From contig NZ_QBKQ01000003.1 of the NCBI RefSeq assembly GCF_003054225.1, positions 496,001-560,000 on the forward strand: 64,000 bases of DNA, written 5' to 3'. The translations under genes and the position numbers were made by a program. Position 1 is the first letter of the stretch; each line of letters opens with the position of its first letter. Origin of the DNA: Christiangramia gaetbulicola (lineage in GTDB: Bacteria; Bacteroidota; Bacteroidia; Flavobacteriales; Flavobacteriaceae). Positions 1-6,391 of the stretch are shown here, piece by piece. Below the pieces are notes generated by a model that worked only from the letters and a program-made list of their open reading frames with translations, did not search any database and was not told the DNA's origin.

Positions 1-536
1 TTTTCCAGTATTTCCCGGGATTTCTTGGGATTAAATTTTGAAACATCGATCCCGTCATAAATTACCTTGATCTTCTCGGGCTTTTCAACCACCGGTAGCA
101 AAACCTCTTTAACGGCATTGGAAACACATACGATGCTTTTTATTCTCTTATTATTATATTTTAAATTCTTGAAGTAATTTTTCTTGATGCGGTTATTGCG
201 CTTTCGCGAATAAACAAACTTTACATCTTTCAGGAATTTCAAGGCCAGCATACTTAATGAAAATGCGTTAGAATCATGAACATGCAGCACATCCACATTT
301 TCATTTCGAACAACATTTACCAGCTGTTTGATAAAGGCCAGAGAAAATTTGGATTTTCTCTCGGCAGTATAGTGGGGGATATTCAGATCTATGCATTTAG
401 ATTCCAAAACAGAACCGCTAGGGCATAAGATCAATTGATCAATATCAGAAAAATCTTTAAGGATATTATAAGTGGTAAGCATTTGGCTATCGCCTCCTCG
501 CCATTCTATAATTGTTGAAACGTGCAGGATCTTCAT
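1..536 (-). CDS. Glycosyltransferase family 4 (3'-truncated by window edge)
   Basis: The reverse strand from the ATG at 536 translates as an open frame running off the window. It begins MKILHVSTIIEWRGGDSQM, the N-terminal glycine-rich loop of GT-B family 4 glycosyltransferases, and continues with VDVLHVHDSNAF, SIVCVSNAVKE and IKVIYDGIDVSKF, the conserved sugar-acceptor domain blocks. About 178 residues are visible, so the nucleotide-sugar-binding half lies outside. A cytoplasmic or membrane-associated role in LPS or capsule sugar transfer is inferred from the family and from the neighbouring kinase and heptosyltransferase. The donor and acceptor cannot be read from sequence. The gene is divergent from the kinase at 611 across 74 bp. 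Confidence 0.85.
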   Translation of the reverse strand, partial: MKILHVSTIIEWRGGDSQMLTTYNILKDFSDIDQLILCPSGSVLESKCIDLNIPHYTAERKSKFSLAFIKQLVNVVRNENVDVLHVHDSNAFSLSMLALKFLKDVKFVYSRKRNNRIKKNYFKNLKYNNKRIKSIVCVSNAVKEVLLPVVEKPEKIKVIYDGIDVSKFNPKKSREILE

Positions 537-540
537 GGAA

Positions 541-548
541 CAAAAATA
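541..548 (-). promoter_or_regulatory. TAnnTTTG promoter box for the GT4 gene
   Basis: On the reverse strand this reads TATTTTTG, the Bacteroidota -7 consensus, and lies only 4 nt upstream of the ATG at 536. I see no convincing -33 TTG. A start site about 4 nt after the box would give an almost leaderless mRNA. Confidence 0.5.
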
Positions 549-598
549 ATTTTTTTAAGATATTATATACTTGCTTATAATTTAATTTTTAGGTTTCT

Positions 599-606
599 TA
601 ATTTTG
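599..606 (+). promoter_or_regulatory. TAnnTTTG promoter box for the kinase gene
   Basis: TAATTTTG lies 4 nt before the ATG at 611. A TTG at 571-573 is 25 nt upstream of the box, slightly long for a -33 element. The geometry mirrors the divergent GT4 promoter. Confidence 0.5.
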
Positions 607-610
607 ACGC

Positions 611-1369
611 ATGAACTGCAGCATTAATCCCGATTCTAACATTTCCAGGGAAAAGATAGAAGAACTTATCCGAGAGTTCGAAAGTGAAGGGGAAACCCTT
701 TTTGATAAAGGCCGGAATACTATCAAGCTTTTTGAACTGGAGCAGGGGATTTTTAATATAAAATCTTTTAAAATACCGAACCTGGTAAATAAAATTGCCT
801 ACAAGTATTTTAGAAAATCCAAAGCTGAAAGATCTTATAATTACGCTCTTGTGCTTAAGAAGAAAGGAATTGGCACTCCAGATCCTATCGCTTACTGCAT
901 CAATCAATCTGGATTAACCTTTGGAGAAAGTTATTATATCAGCGAGCAGATCAAGGCAGATCTAACCTACCGGGAGCTGGTAACAGATCCAGGCTATCCA
1001 GATTACGAGAATATCCTTAGAGCTTTTACCAGGTTCACTTTCGAGCTTCATGAAAAGCAAGTTCAATTCCTGGATCATTCTCCGGGAAATACCTTAATTC
1101 AGAAAAAAGGTGATGATTATAATTTTTTTCTGGTAGATCTGAATCGAATGAATTTTAAGGAGCTGAATTTTGAAGAACGCATGTTGAATTTCTCCAGGCT
1201 TACGCCGAAAAAGGAAATGGTAGAAGTAATGGCCGATGAATATGCAAAATTGATCGACAGGCCGAAGGCTGAAGTTTTTGAGAAAATGTGGTTCTATACC
1301 AATCAATTCCAGGAGAAATTTCAACGAAAGAAGCGATTGAAGAAAAAGCTGAAATTCTGGAAAAATTAA
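611..1369 (+). CDS. Kdo/WaaP-type lipopolysaccharide kinase-like protein
   Basis: This 252-residue protein has a compact protein-kinase-like fold. A possible alpha-C glutamate is at E73. The catalytic-loop equivalent LDHSPGNTL places Asp155 and Asn160 as in KdkA/InaA kinases (HxDLxxxN), and LVDLNRM places Asp176 as the metal-binding DFG equivalent. Residues 238-252 are very basic (KRKKRLKKKLKFWKN), which would suit contact with anionic membrane or lipid A. By family, it would phosphorylate Kdo or core sugar of LPS at the inner membrane; the substrate here is inferred. It converges with the 1366-2436 gene, sharing 4 nt at the 3' ends. Confidence 0.75.
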   Translation: MNCSINPDSNISREKIEELIREFESEGETLFDKGRNTIKLFELEQGIFNIKSFKIPNLVNKIAYKYFRKSKAERSYNYALVLKKKGIGTPDPIAYCINQSGLTFGESYYISEQIKADLTYRELVTDPGYPDYENILRAFTRFTFELHEKQVQFLDHSPGNTLIQKKGDDYNFFLVDLNRMNFKELNFEERMLNFSRLTPKKEMVEVMADEYAKLIDRPKAEVFEKMWFYTNQFQEKFQRKKRLKKKLKFWKN

Positions 1370-2436
1370 TCTTGCTTTGGAATATATGGGGCTTCTCTAT
1401 TCGATTTAAAGGTGAAATAGTTTAGCTGCTTTCTTATCTTATATCTTCGAATGAGATTTAACGGCTTCTTCTTAAGATGGGATTTATCTGAATGCAGAAA
1501 ATCTATGCAGGCCTTGATCACTCTTTCACTGGAATTGCCATCTGAATAAGGATGGGAAAACTTAGCGAATTTCTCAATTTCAGAAATGAGATCTTCCGGT
1601 CTGGAAAGCGCCAGGTCAAAAGAACTTTCAATATCTGCGACATTTTCTATATCTATAAGATATGGCCCAGGCATATTGTTTTTAAAGGTGACCACCGGTT
1701 TCCGCTGAATTAAAAATTCGATAATAGCCGATGTGGTATCAGAGAACATGATATCGGCTTTTTTGAATAAGGGGATAAGATCTGTGGTGTCGTGGAAAGT
1801 AAAATTTTCATTTTCAAGAGCCTTGAATTTTTTTACGGTCTCACGATCAAGTTTGGGATGTAGGGTCGCAATGAACTGATATTTCCCTGTTTTCGATAAT
1901 CTCTCTATTTCCTTAACTACTTCATCTCTTAAAGCCAGGCTATAATAGCGTGTAAAGGTGGAAGAGATCAGGATCACTGGTTTTTCATTATTGGTAGGTT
2001 CCAATGGGAAAAGCGGATCCATTTTAGACCAACCAGTCTCGATCACTTCAAAACTCTTGTACTTTTCCTGCTGCTTTTTGAACGGCCCAGTACTGGAAGG
2101 CCCTTGTGTGCAATAAAGGTCGAAAAAACCTCTAATGACAAATTGATCTGTACCTTTTCTTTTATTGGCTGGAAAACCGTGAAAGATCTGGACTTTCAAA
2201 CCCGGAAAGAAATCAGGCACCGTGTCTGTAATCGCCAGAACAAAATGCGGGTCATAGTCGATCGCCTCTTCAACAGTTTTAATTAAATTTCCATTTTCGG
2301 GGAAATACTTCTTTGGTTCCTCCATACCTGAAAACCATTTCAGGGAAAATCCCATTTTTTGAGCCTGCTCCTGTATAGGGAGGCCTATGGGCAGTCCATA
2401 AGTATGGTTGATATATATTAGGAACCGGTATTTCAT
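1366..2436 (-). CDS. CDP-glycerol glycerophosphotransferase family protein
   Basis: A 356-residue GT-B-like protein. IFHGFPANKRKG (N-terminal half), ISSTFTRYYS, ATLHPKLD and MFSDTTSAIIEFL followed by RKPVVTF match the conserved blocks of the CDP-glycerol glycerophosphotransferase family, which also includes capsule polymerases and uncharacterised Gram-negative members. In a Gram-negative flavobacterium, teichoic acid synthesis is unlikely, so a role in capsule or O-antigen decoration is inferred. The start overlaps the stop of the heptosyltransferase gene by 4 nt (2433-2436), so the two are co-transcribed and probably translationally coupled. Confidence 0.75.
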   Translation of the reverse strand: MKYRFLIYINHTYGLPIGLPIQEQAQKMGFSLKWFSGMEEPKKYFPENGNLIKTVEEAIDYDPHFVLAITDTVPDFFPGLKVQIFHGFPANKRKGTDQFVIRGFFDLYCTQGPSSTGPFKKQQEKYKSFEVIETGWSKMDPLFPLEPTNNEKPVILISSTFTRYYSLALRDEVVKEIERLSKTGKYQFIATLHPKLDRETVKKFKALENENFTFHDTTDLIPLFKKADIMFSDTTSAIIEFLIQRKPVVTFKNNMPGPYLIDIENVADIESSFDLALSRPEDLISEIEKFAKFSHPYSDGNSSERVIKACIDFLHSDKSHLKKKPLNLIRRYKIRKQLNYFTFKSNREAPYIPKQD

Positions 2437-3482
2437 TTGGAATTTTGCTTTAAAAAATGCTGCAATTTATCTGTGAAAAGTGATGGCTTCAATTTGTTAT
2501 AAAGCTCGGTATTATCTTTTGAAAGTTCTTTAAAGGTCTTACTCTTAAATAATTCCGGCTGATAATCTTTAAGGTGTACCGATACATTTTTCTTCCCATC
2601 CTCATACATATTCCAGTTCTCTTTATTCAGTGGGGGGGAGAAAATAGCGAAAGTTGGAATATCTAATGCCTTAGCCATATTTACCGCTCCACCCTCGTTC
2701 CCGATCAGGGCATCGCAATGTGAGGTTAAAGCCAGGAACTCCCTTAGACTCTTTCCATAAATATCCAGGTGAATACGTTCCTGTGTTTCCGATTGGCAAA
2801 GCTGGTAAATATTTTCTATATCTGTTTTTTGGGAAGGTACATAGTTAAAAAGAAGATTAGCATCTGTTCGTCTAACGATTTCATCCAGTAACTCGGCTAA
2901 ATAGGGAAGAGGATAGGTCTTTTTTTCTGAACTTCCCAGAGCGCCAATCATATATAGAGTACTGAAAAGGTCTATATCTGCTTTTTCCAATTTCTTTTTA
3001 GCATGGTTCTTTTCCTCTTCGGTCAAAAATATCTTTGGTTTGATCTCCAGAGGAAAATTTGGGGATAACGGACTCAGCATCCGCATTCTTTTTTCAATAG
3101 CTGCACCAGCATTAGTTTGTGCCTGGATATTCCTACTGAACAAATGTGTACAAAGCGGACGTGTATATTTCTTATTGTAAGCTATACGAAATTTAGCGCC
3201 AGAAAACCCTGTTATGAGGGCAGTTTTTAAATTGGAATAGACATCGATGACCGCATGATATTTTTCTTTTTTGGTCATCTGGATAAGGTTTCTCAATGAT
3301 CTATCCTTATCGGTAAAAATAAACTTATCGATATTCGGGTTGTTCTGGACAACCGGGTACGTATGCTCATAGATCATGTAATGCAGTTCGGCTTCCGGGA
3401 ATTCCTTCCGAAGGGCCTCAAAGAGGATTGAGGATGTAAGCACATCCCCAATCATTTTTATCTGTATTACAAGTATCTTCAA
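2433..3482 (-). CDS. GT9 family (ADP-heptose:LPS heptosyltransferase-like) glycosyltransferase
   Basis: This 349-residue protein opens MKILVIQIKMIGDVLTSS, the GT9 N-terminal signature, and carries the C-terminal ALIGNEGGAVNMAKALDIP block, the nucleotide-sugar site equivalent of the classical D(S/T)GxxH region. The family transfers ADP-heptose to the LPS inner core on the cytoplasmic face of the inner membrane. It starts 9 nt after dapD and overlaps the downstream glycerophosphotransferase-like gene, so the operon is dapD, GT9, then glycerophosphotransferase-like. The exact acceptor is unknown. Confidence 0.8.
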   Translation of the reverse strand: MKILVIQIKMIGDVLTSSILFEALRKEFPEAELHYMIYEHTYPVVQNNPNIDKFIFTDKDRSLRNLIQMTKKEKYHAVIDVYSNLKTALITGFSGAKFRIAYNKKYTRPLCTHLFSRNIQAQTNAGAAIEKRMRMLSPLSPNFPLEIKPKIFLTEEEKNHAKKKLEKADIDLFSTLYMIGALGSSEKKTYPLPYLAELLDEIVRRTDANLLFNYVPSQKTDIENIYQLCQSETQERIHLDIYGKSLREFLALTSHCDALIGNEGGAVNMAKALDIPTFAIFSPPLNKENWNMYEDGKKNVSVHLKDYQPELFKSKTFKELSKDNTELYNKLKPSLFTDKLQHFLKQNSK

Positions 3483-3491
3483 TTTTAAGAT

Positions 3492-4307
3492 CTAAACTGC
3501 CACGTTATATTCACGTAGCGCATCGTTCAGGGAAGTTTTTTTATTGGTGCTTTCCTTTCTTTTTCCAATGATAAGAGCACAGGGTACCTGGTATTCACCC
3601 GCAGGGAATTTTTTGGTATAACTTCCCGGGATCACTACAGATCTTGCCGGAACATATCCTTTAAATTCTTTTGGCTCGTCACCCGTCACATCGATGATCT
3701 TGGTGGAAGCAGTTAACACTACATTGGCACCTAGAACAGCTTCTTTTTCGATTCTGATCCCTTCTACTACAATACTTCTTGATCCTAGGAAAGCGTTGTC
3801 CTCGACGATCACTGGGGCAGCCTGAAGTGGTTCAAGAACACCACCAATTCCAACTCCACCGCTAAGGTGAACGTTCTTGCCAATTTGCGCACAGCTTCCA
3901 ACTGTTGCCCAGGTGTCTACCATCGTCCCTTCATCTACATATGCTCCAATATTTACATAACTCGGCATCATGATTACTCCTGAAGAAATATAGGCTCCAT
4001 GTCTGGCTACGGCATTAGGTACCACACGAATTCCTTTTTCTTTATATCCTGTTTTCAAAGGGATCTTATCGTGATATTCGAAAATTCCGGCTTCCAGGGT
4101 TTCCATTTTCTGAATAGGGAAGTAAAGTACAACGCCTTTCTTTACCCATTCATTTACCTGCCATCCATCAGCAGTTGGTTCAGCCACACGCAATTCTCCT
4201 TTGTCTAAAAGTTCAACGACCTTTCTAATTGCGTCTATGGTTTCTTTATTTGAAAGCAGGTCTCTGTTCTCCCAGGCCTCTTCTATTTTCGATTTCAATT
4301 GATCCAT
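3492..4307 (-). CDS. dapD: 2,3,4,5-tetrahydropyridine-2,6-dicarboxylate N-succinyltransferase
   Basis: DapD succinylates tetrahydrodipicolinate from succinyl-CoA in the lysine and meso-diaminopimelate pathway, feeding peptidoglycan in the cytoplasm. The 271-residue length is typical. The C-terminal half is a left-handed beta-helix of hexapeptide repeats (about 105-215), including GAYVDEGTMVDTWATVGSCAQIG and GGVLEPLQAAPVIVEDNAFLG (shown here only as landmarks). The N-terminal domain is all-helical as in the family. The start is the only ATG close to the promoter box at 4322-4329. It heads the minus-strand operon with the GT9 and glycerophosphotransferase-like genes and diverges from ruvX. Confidence 0.95.
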   Translation of the reverse strand: MDQLKSKIEEAWENRDLLSNKETIDAIRKVVELLDKGELRVAEPTADGWQVNEWVKKGVVLYFPIQKMETLEAGIFEYHDKIPLKTGYKEKGIRVVPNAVARHGAYISSGVIMMPSYVNIGAYVDEGTMVDTWATVGSCAQIGKNVHLSGGVGIGGVLEPLQAAPVIVEDNAFLGSRSIVVEGIRIEKEAVLGANVVLTASTKIIDVTGDEPKEFKGYVPARSVVIPGSYTKKFPAGEYQVPCALIIGKRKESTNKKTSLNDALREYNVAV

Positions 4308-4321
4308 ATTCTAATTTTTTT

Positions 4322-4329
4322 CAAATATA
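4322..4329 (-). promoter_or_regulatory. TAnnTTTG promoter box for the dapD operon
   Basis: The reverse strand reads TATATTTG, 14 nt before the dapD ATG, giving a predicted leader of about 11 nt. The 86-bp dapD-ruvX gap therefore holds two divergent promoters. Confidence 0.55.
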
Positions 4330-4371
4330 ATAGCTATAAGGCAATATTTATGGACAAACGAATATAAACCT

Positions 4372-4379
4372 TACCTTTG
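4372..4379 (+). promoter_or_regulatory. TAnnTTTG promoter box for ruvX
   Basis: TACCTTTG matches the consensus and lies 14 nt before the ruvX ATG, a predicted leader of about 11 nt. Confidence 0.55.
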
Positions 4380-4393
4380 CCTAAATTTTTGAA

Positions 4394-4801
4394 ATGCCCA
4401 GAATTTTAGCCCTGGATTACGGAACAAAGAGAACGGGAATAGCCGTTACCGATGAATTGAAGATGATCGCTTCTGGTCTTACTACGGTTCAAACTCCTGA
4501 ACTTATAAAATTTCTTGAAGACTATTTCAAAAATGAGAAAGTGGAACGGGTTTTGGTCGGTGAACCAAAGCAGATGGATGATACGCCTTCTCAAAGTGAG
4601 GTTCATATTCAGGAATTCTTAAAGAAGTTTTCTGAAAAATTTCCTGATATGCCTTTAGAAAGAGTAGATGAGCGTTTTACCAGTAAATTGGCCGTGCAGA
4701 GCATGATCGATGGAGGATTGAAGAAAAAGAAGCGACGCGATAAGGCCCTGGTTGATGAGATTAGTGCCACGATAATATTGCAAACCTGGCTCTATGAATA
4801 A
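4394..4801 (+). CDS. ruvX: RuvX/YqgF-type Holliday junction resolvase-like nuclease
   Basis: A 135-residue RNase H-fold nuclease. It opens with ILALDYGTKRTGIAVTD, whose Asp8 is the first catalytic acid, has VGEPKQMDDTPSQ in the middle, and ends with ERVDERFTS and KKRRDKALVDEISATIIL, carrying the further acidic residues. E. coli YqgF is implicated in pre-16S rRNA 5' processing, while others have Holliday junction activity, so either role is possible in this cytoplasmic protein. Gene order ruvX, def, DUF5606 is common in Flavobacteriaceae. Confidence 0.9.
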   Translation: MPRILALDYGTKRTGIAVTDELKMIASGLTTVQTPELIKFLEDYFKNEKVERVLVGEPKQMDDTPSQSEVHIQEFLKKFSEKFPDMPLERVDERFTSKLAVQSMIDGGLKKKKRRDKALVDEISATIILQTWLYE

Positions 4802-4911
4802 GGTCAATTGTTTAAGGACTAAGGTTTAAATGCCTGACAGAATTATTATTAGATATTAATAAATTAAAAAGAAGCTTATAGCTTAAGGCTTGAAGCTGAA
4901 AACTTTAAAGA

Positions 4912-5502
4912 ATGATTTTACCAATTGTAGCATACGGAGATCCGGTTTTAAAAAAGAAAGCCAAAGAGATCGATAAGGATTATCCGAAACTTGAGGAATT
5001 GATCAACAATATGTGGGATACCATGTATAATGCTTACGGAGTTGGTCTAGCCGCTCCACAAGTAGGACTTCCTATCAGGATTTTTATGATAGATCCCGCT
5101 CCCTTCGCAGAAGATGAAGAATTAGACGAAACAGAACAGGAAGCGCTAAAGGATATGCGAAAGGTTTTTATTAATCCCCAGATCATTGAAGAGACCGGTG
5201 AAGAATGGGCTTTTAGTGAAGGCTGTTTAAGTATTCCTGAAGTTCGTGAAGACGTCTTTAGACAACCCGATATCACTATCGAGTATTATGACGAGAATTG
5301 GGAAAAACACACCGATACATACTCAGGATTGGCAGCAAGAGTGATTCAGCATGAATATGATCATATTGAAGGAATCTTGTTCACCGATAAGCTTTCCAGC
5401 CTGAAAAAGAGATTGATAAAAAGCAAACTGGCGAATATTTCTAAAGGGAAGATTAATGTTGAATATAAAATGCGTTTTCCTAATGCAAAAAAAGCCCGCT
5501 AA
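4912..5502 (+). CDS. def: Peptide deformylase
   Basis: Removes the formyl group from the N-terminal methionine of nascent proteins in the cytoplasm. All three motifs are present: GVGLAAPQVG (Gln50), EGCLSIP (Cys105, metal ligand) and QHEYDH (His147, Glu148, His151). The 196-residue length is usual, with a slightly long acidic insertion (about 66-80, EDEELDETEQEALK). It lies 110 nt after ruvX and 57 nt before the DUF5606 gene. The intervening gap before def has no clear promoter box but holds short imperfect repeats of the form aagctt/gcttgaagc. Confidence 0.95.
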   Translation: MILPIVAYGDPVLKKKAKEIDKDYPKLEELINNMWDTMYNAYGVGLAAPQVGLPIRIFMIDPAPFAEDEELDETEQEALKDMRKVFINPQIIEETGEEWAFSEGCLSIPEVREDVFRQPDITIEYYDENWEKHTDTYSGLAARVIQHEYDHIEGILFTDKLSSLKKRLIKSKLANISKGKINVEYKMRFPNAKKAR

Positions 5503-5559
5503 AGGCTTTGATAATTGAACCTGGGAATTGATATTTGCCAACCTAAATAAAAAAATACT

Positions 5560-5985
5560 ATGGGATTAGATAAAATTCTTGCTATTTCTGGAAAACCCGG
5601 TTTATATGAGCTTACAGCTCAAACCAGAGGTGGCTTTGTAGCAAAATCTTTACTTGATGGGAAGAAGATCGCAGTGAATATGCGTCACAATGTGAGTATT
5701 TTAAGCGAGATCGCTATTTATACTTATACAGAGGAGATTCCGTTAGGTGAAGTTTTCCAGAAGATCAAGGAAAAAGAGAATGGTGAGGAAGCTATCAGCC
5801 ATAAAGCATCTAAGAAAGAGCTTGAAGATTATTTTTCTGAGGTACTTCCAGACTATGATGAGGACAGGGTGTATGCCAGTGATATGAAAAAGATCTTCCA
5901 GTGGTATAACATATTGATAAAAAACGGTTTCACAGATTTTTCTAAAGAAGAGAAGGCTGAAGAAACCAGGGATGAAGAAGAATAG
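5560..5985 (+). CDS. DUF5606 domain protein
   Basis: This 141-residue cytoplasmic protein begins MGLDKILAISGKPGLYEL, the recognisable start of DUF5606, a family confined to Bacteroidota. The N-terminal half is a beta-rich domain (TRGGFVAKSLLDGKK, VSILSEIAIYTY). The C-terminal half is helical and acidic, ending EEKAEETRDEEE. No catalytic motif is visible and no biochemical role is known to me. Its position just after def and before a strong terminator suggests a role linked to translation or folding only by association. Confidence 0.85.
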   Translation: MGLDKILAISGKPGLYELTAQTRGGFVAKSLLDGKKIAVNMRHNVSILSEIAIYTYTEEIPLGEVFQKIKEKENGEEAISHKASKKELEDYFSEVLPDYDEDRVYASDMKKIFQWYNILIKNGFTDFSKEEKAEETRDEEE

Positions 5986-6011
5986 AATTCAGAATCCTTA
6001 TCGCATAAATT

Positions 6012-6045
6012 AAAAGCTGAAATTTTAAATTTCAGCTTTTTTTAT
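6012..6045 (+). terminator. Intrinsic terminator after the DUF5606 gene
   Basis: A near-perfect inverted repeat, AAAAGCTGAA / TTCAGCTTTT, followed by a run of T, 27 nt after the stop at 5985. Confidence 0.85.
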
Positions 6046-6057
6046 TGTTTAAAACTC

Positions 6058-6120
6058 GTTACCCTCAACTTGTTTCAGGGTCTTATTGTTGAGATGCTGA
6101 AACAAGTTCAGCATGACGTA
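6058..6120. repeat. REP-like inverted repeat element
   Basis: The arms ACTTGTTTCAGGGTCT and AGATGCTGAAACAAGT are imperfect inverted complements, and the right end reads TTCAGCATGACG. From memory, this is the common flavobacterial intergenic element of the form CATgCTGAACTTGTTTCAG. It can fold into a long hairpin and has no coding content. Confidence 0.7.
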
Positions 6121-6151
6121 CGGAGAGGTGTTTTGATAGAATTGTCAACCT

Positions 6152-6169
6152 GTCCCGATGCTTCGGGAC
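6152..6169. repeat. Perfect short hairpin GTCCCGA-TGCT-TCGGGAC
   Basis: A 7-bp GC-rich stem with a 4-nt loop, lying between the two repeat types in the gene-free region. It has no T run on either side, so it is not a normal terminator. It is most likely a fragment of a third REP-like family. Confidence 0.6.
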
Positions 6170-6183
6170 TTTTAGGGTCTGTT

Positions 6184-6255
6184 GTCATCTCGACCATAGG
6201 GAGAGATCTCTAATTTTATTGAGATTTCTCAGTCGTTGCTCTTCTTCGAAATGAC
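6184..6255. repeat. REP/MITE-like repeat, copy 1
   Basis: Starts GTCATCTCGACCATAGGG, then AGAGATCTC, and ends TTCGAAATGAC. The ends are inverted complements (GTCAT / ATGAC), and an internal GAGATCTC/GAGATTTCTC pair strengthens the fold. About 72 nt, with no open frame. Confidence 0.75.
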
Positions 6256-6290
6256 ATGTGTAATTGTTTAATTTATTTCAGGATTTTTTT

Positions 6291-6374
6291 GTCATCTCGA
6301 CCAAAGGGAGAGATCTCTTATATAGTAACGCTACGAAAATAGATTTCTCCTTCGCTATGCTTCGTCGAAATGAC
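6291..6374. repeat. REP/MITE-like repeat, copy 2
   Basis: A second copy of the 6184-6255 element in the same orientation. The left end differs by one base over 27 (CCAAAGGG versus CCATAGGG), and the same CGAAATGAC right end is present, but the middle is about 12 nt longer and diverged. Together with the other repeats it fills the 405-nt gap between the DUF5606 and DUF5686 genes. I see no gene there. Confidence 0.75.
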
Positions 6375-6391
6375 AATTGCTTTAGTGTGAT

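Noticed and set aside
4860-4905. Repeated aagctt/gcttgaagc motifs before def as a regulatory element.
   Set aside because: The copies are short, imperfect and AT-rich, and no fold or promoter box is clear.
5487-5513. AAAGCC...GGCTTT hairpin at the end of def as a terminator.
   Set aside because: There is no T run after it, and the DUF5606 gene follows within 57 nt.
6184-6374. Two related repeats considered as a CRISPR-like array.
   Set aside because: Only two copies, of unequal length, with no regular spacer. The structure fits palindromic REP/MITE elements.
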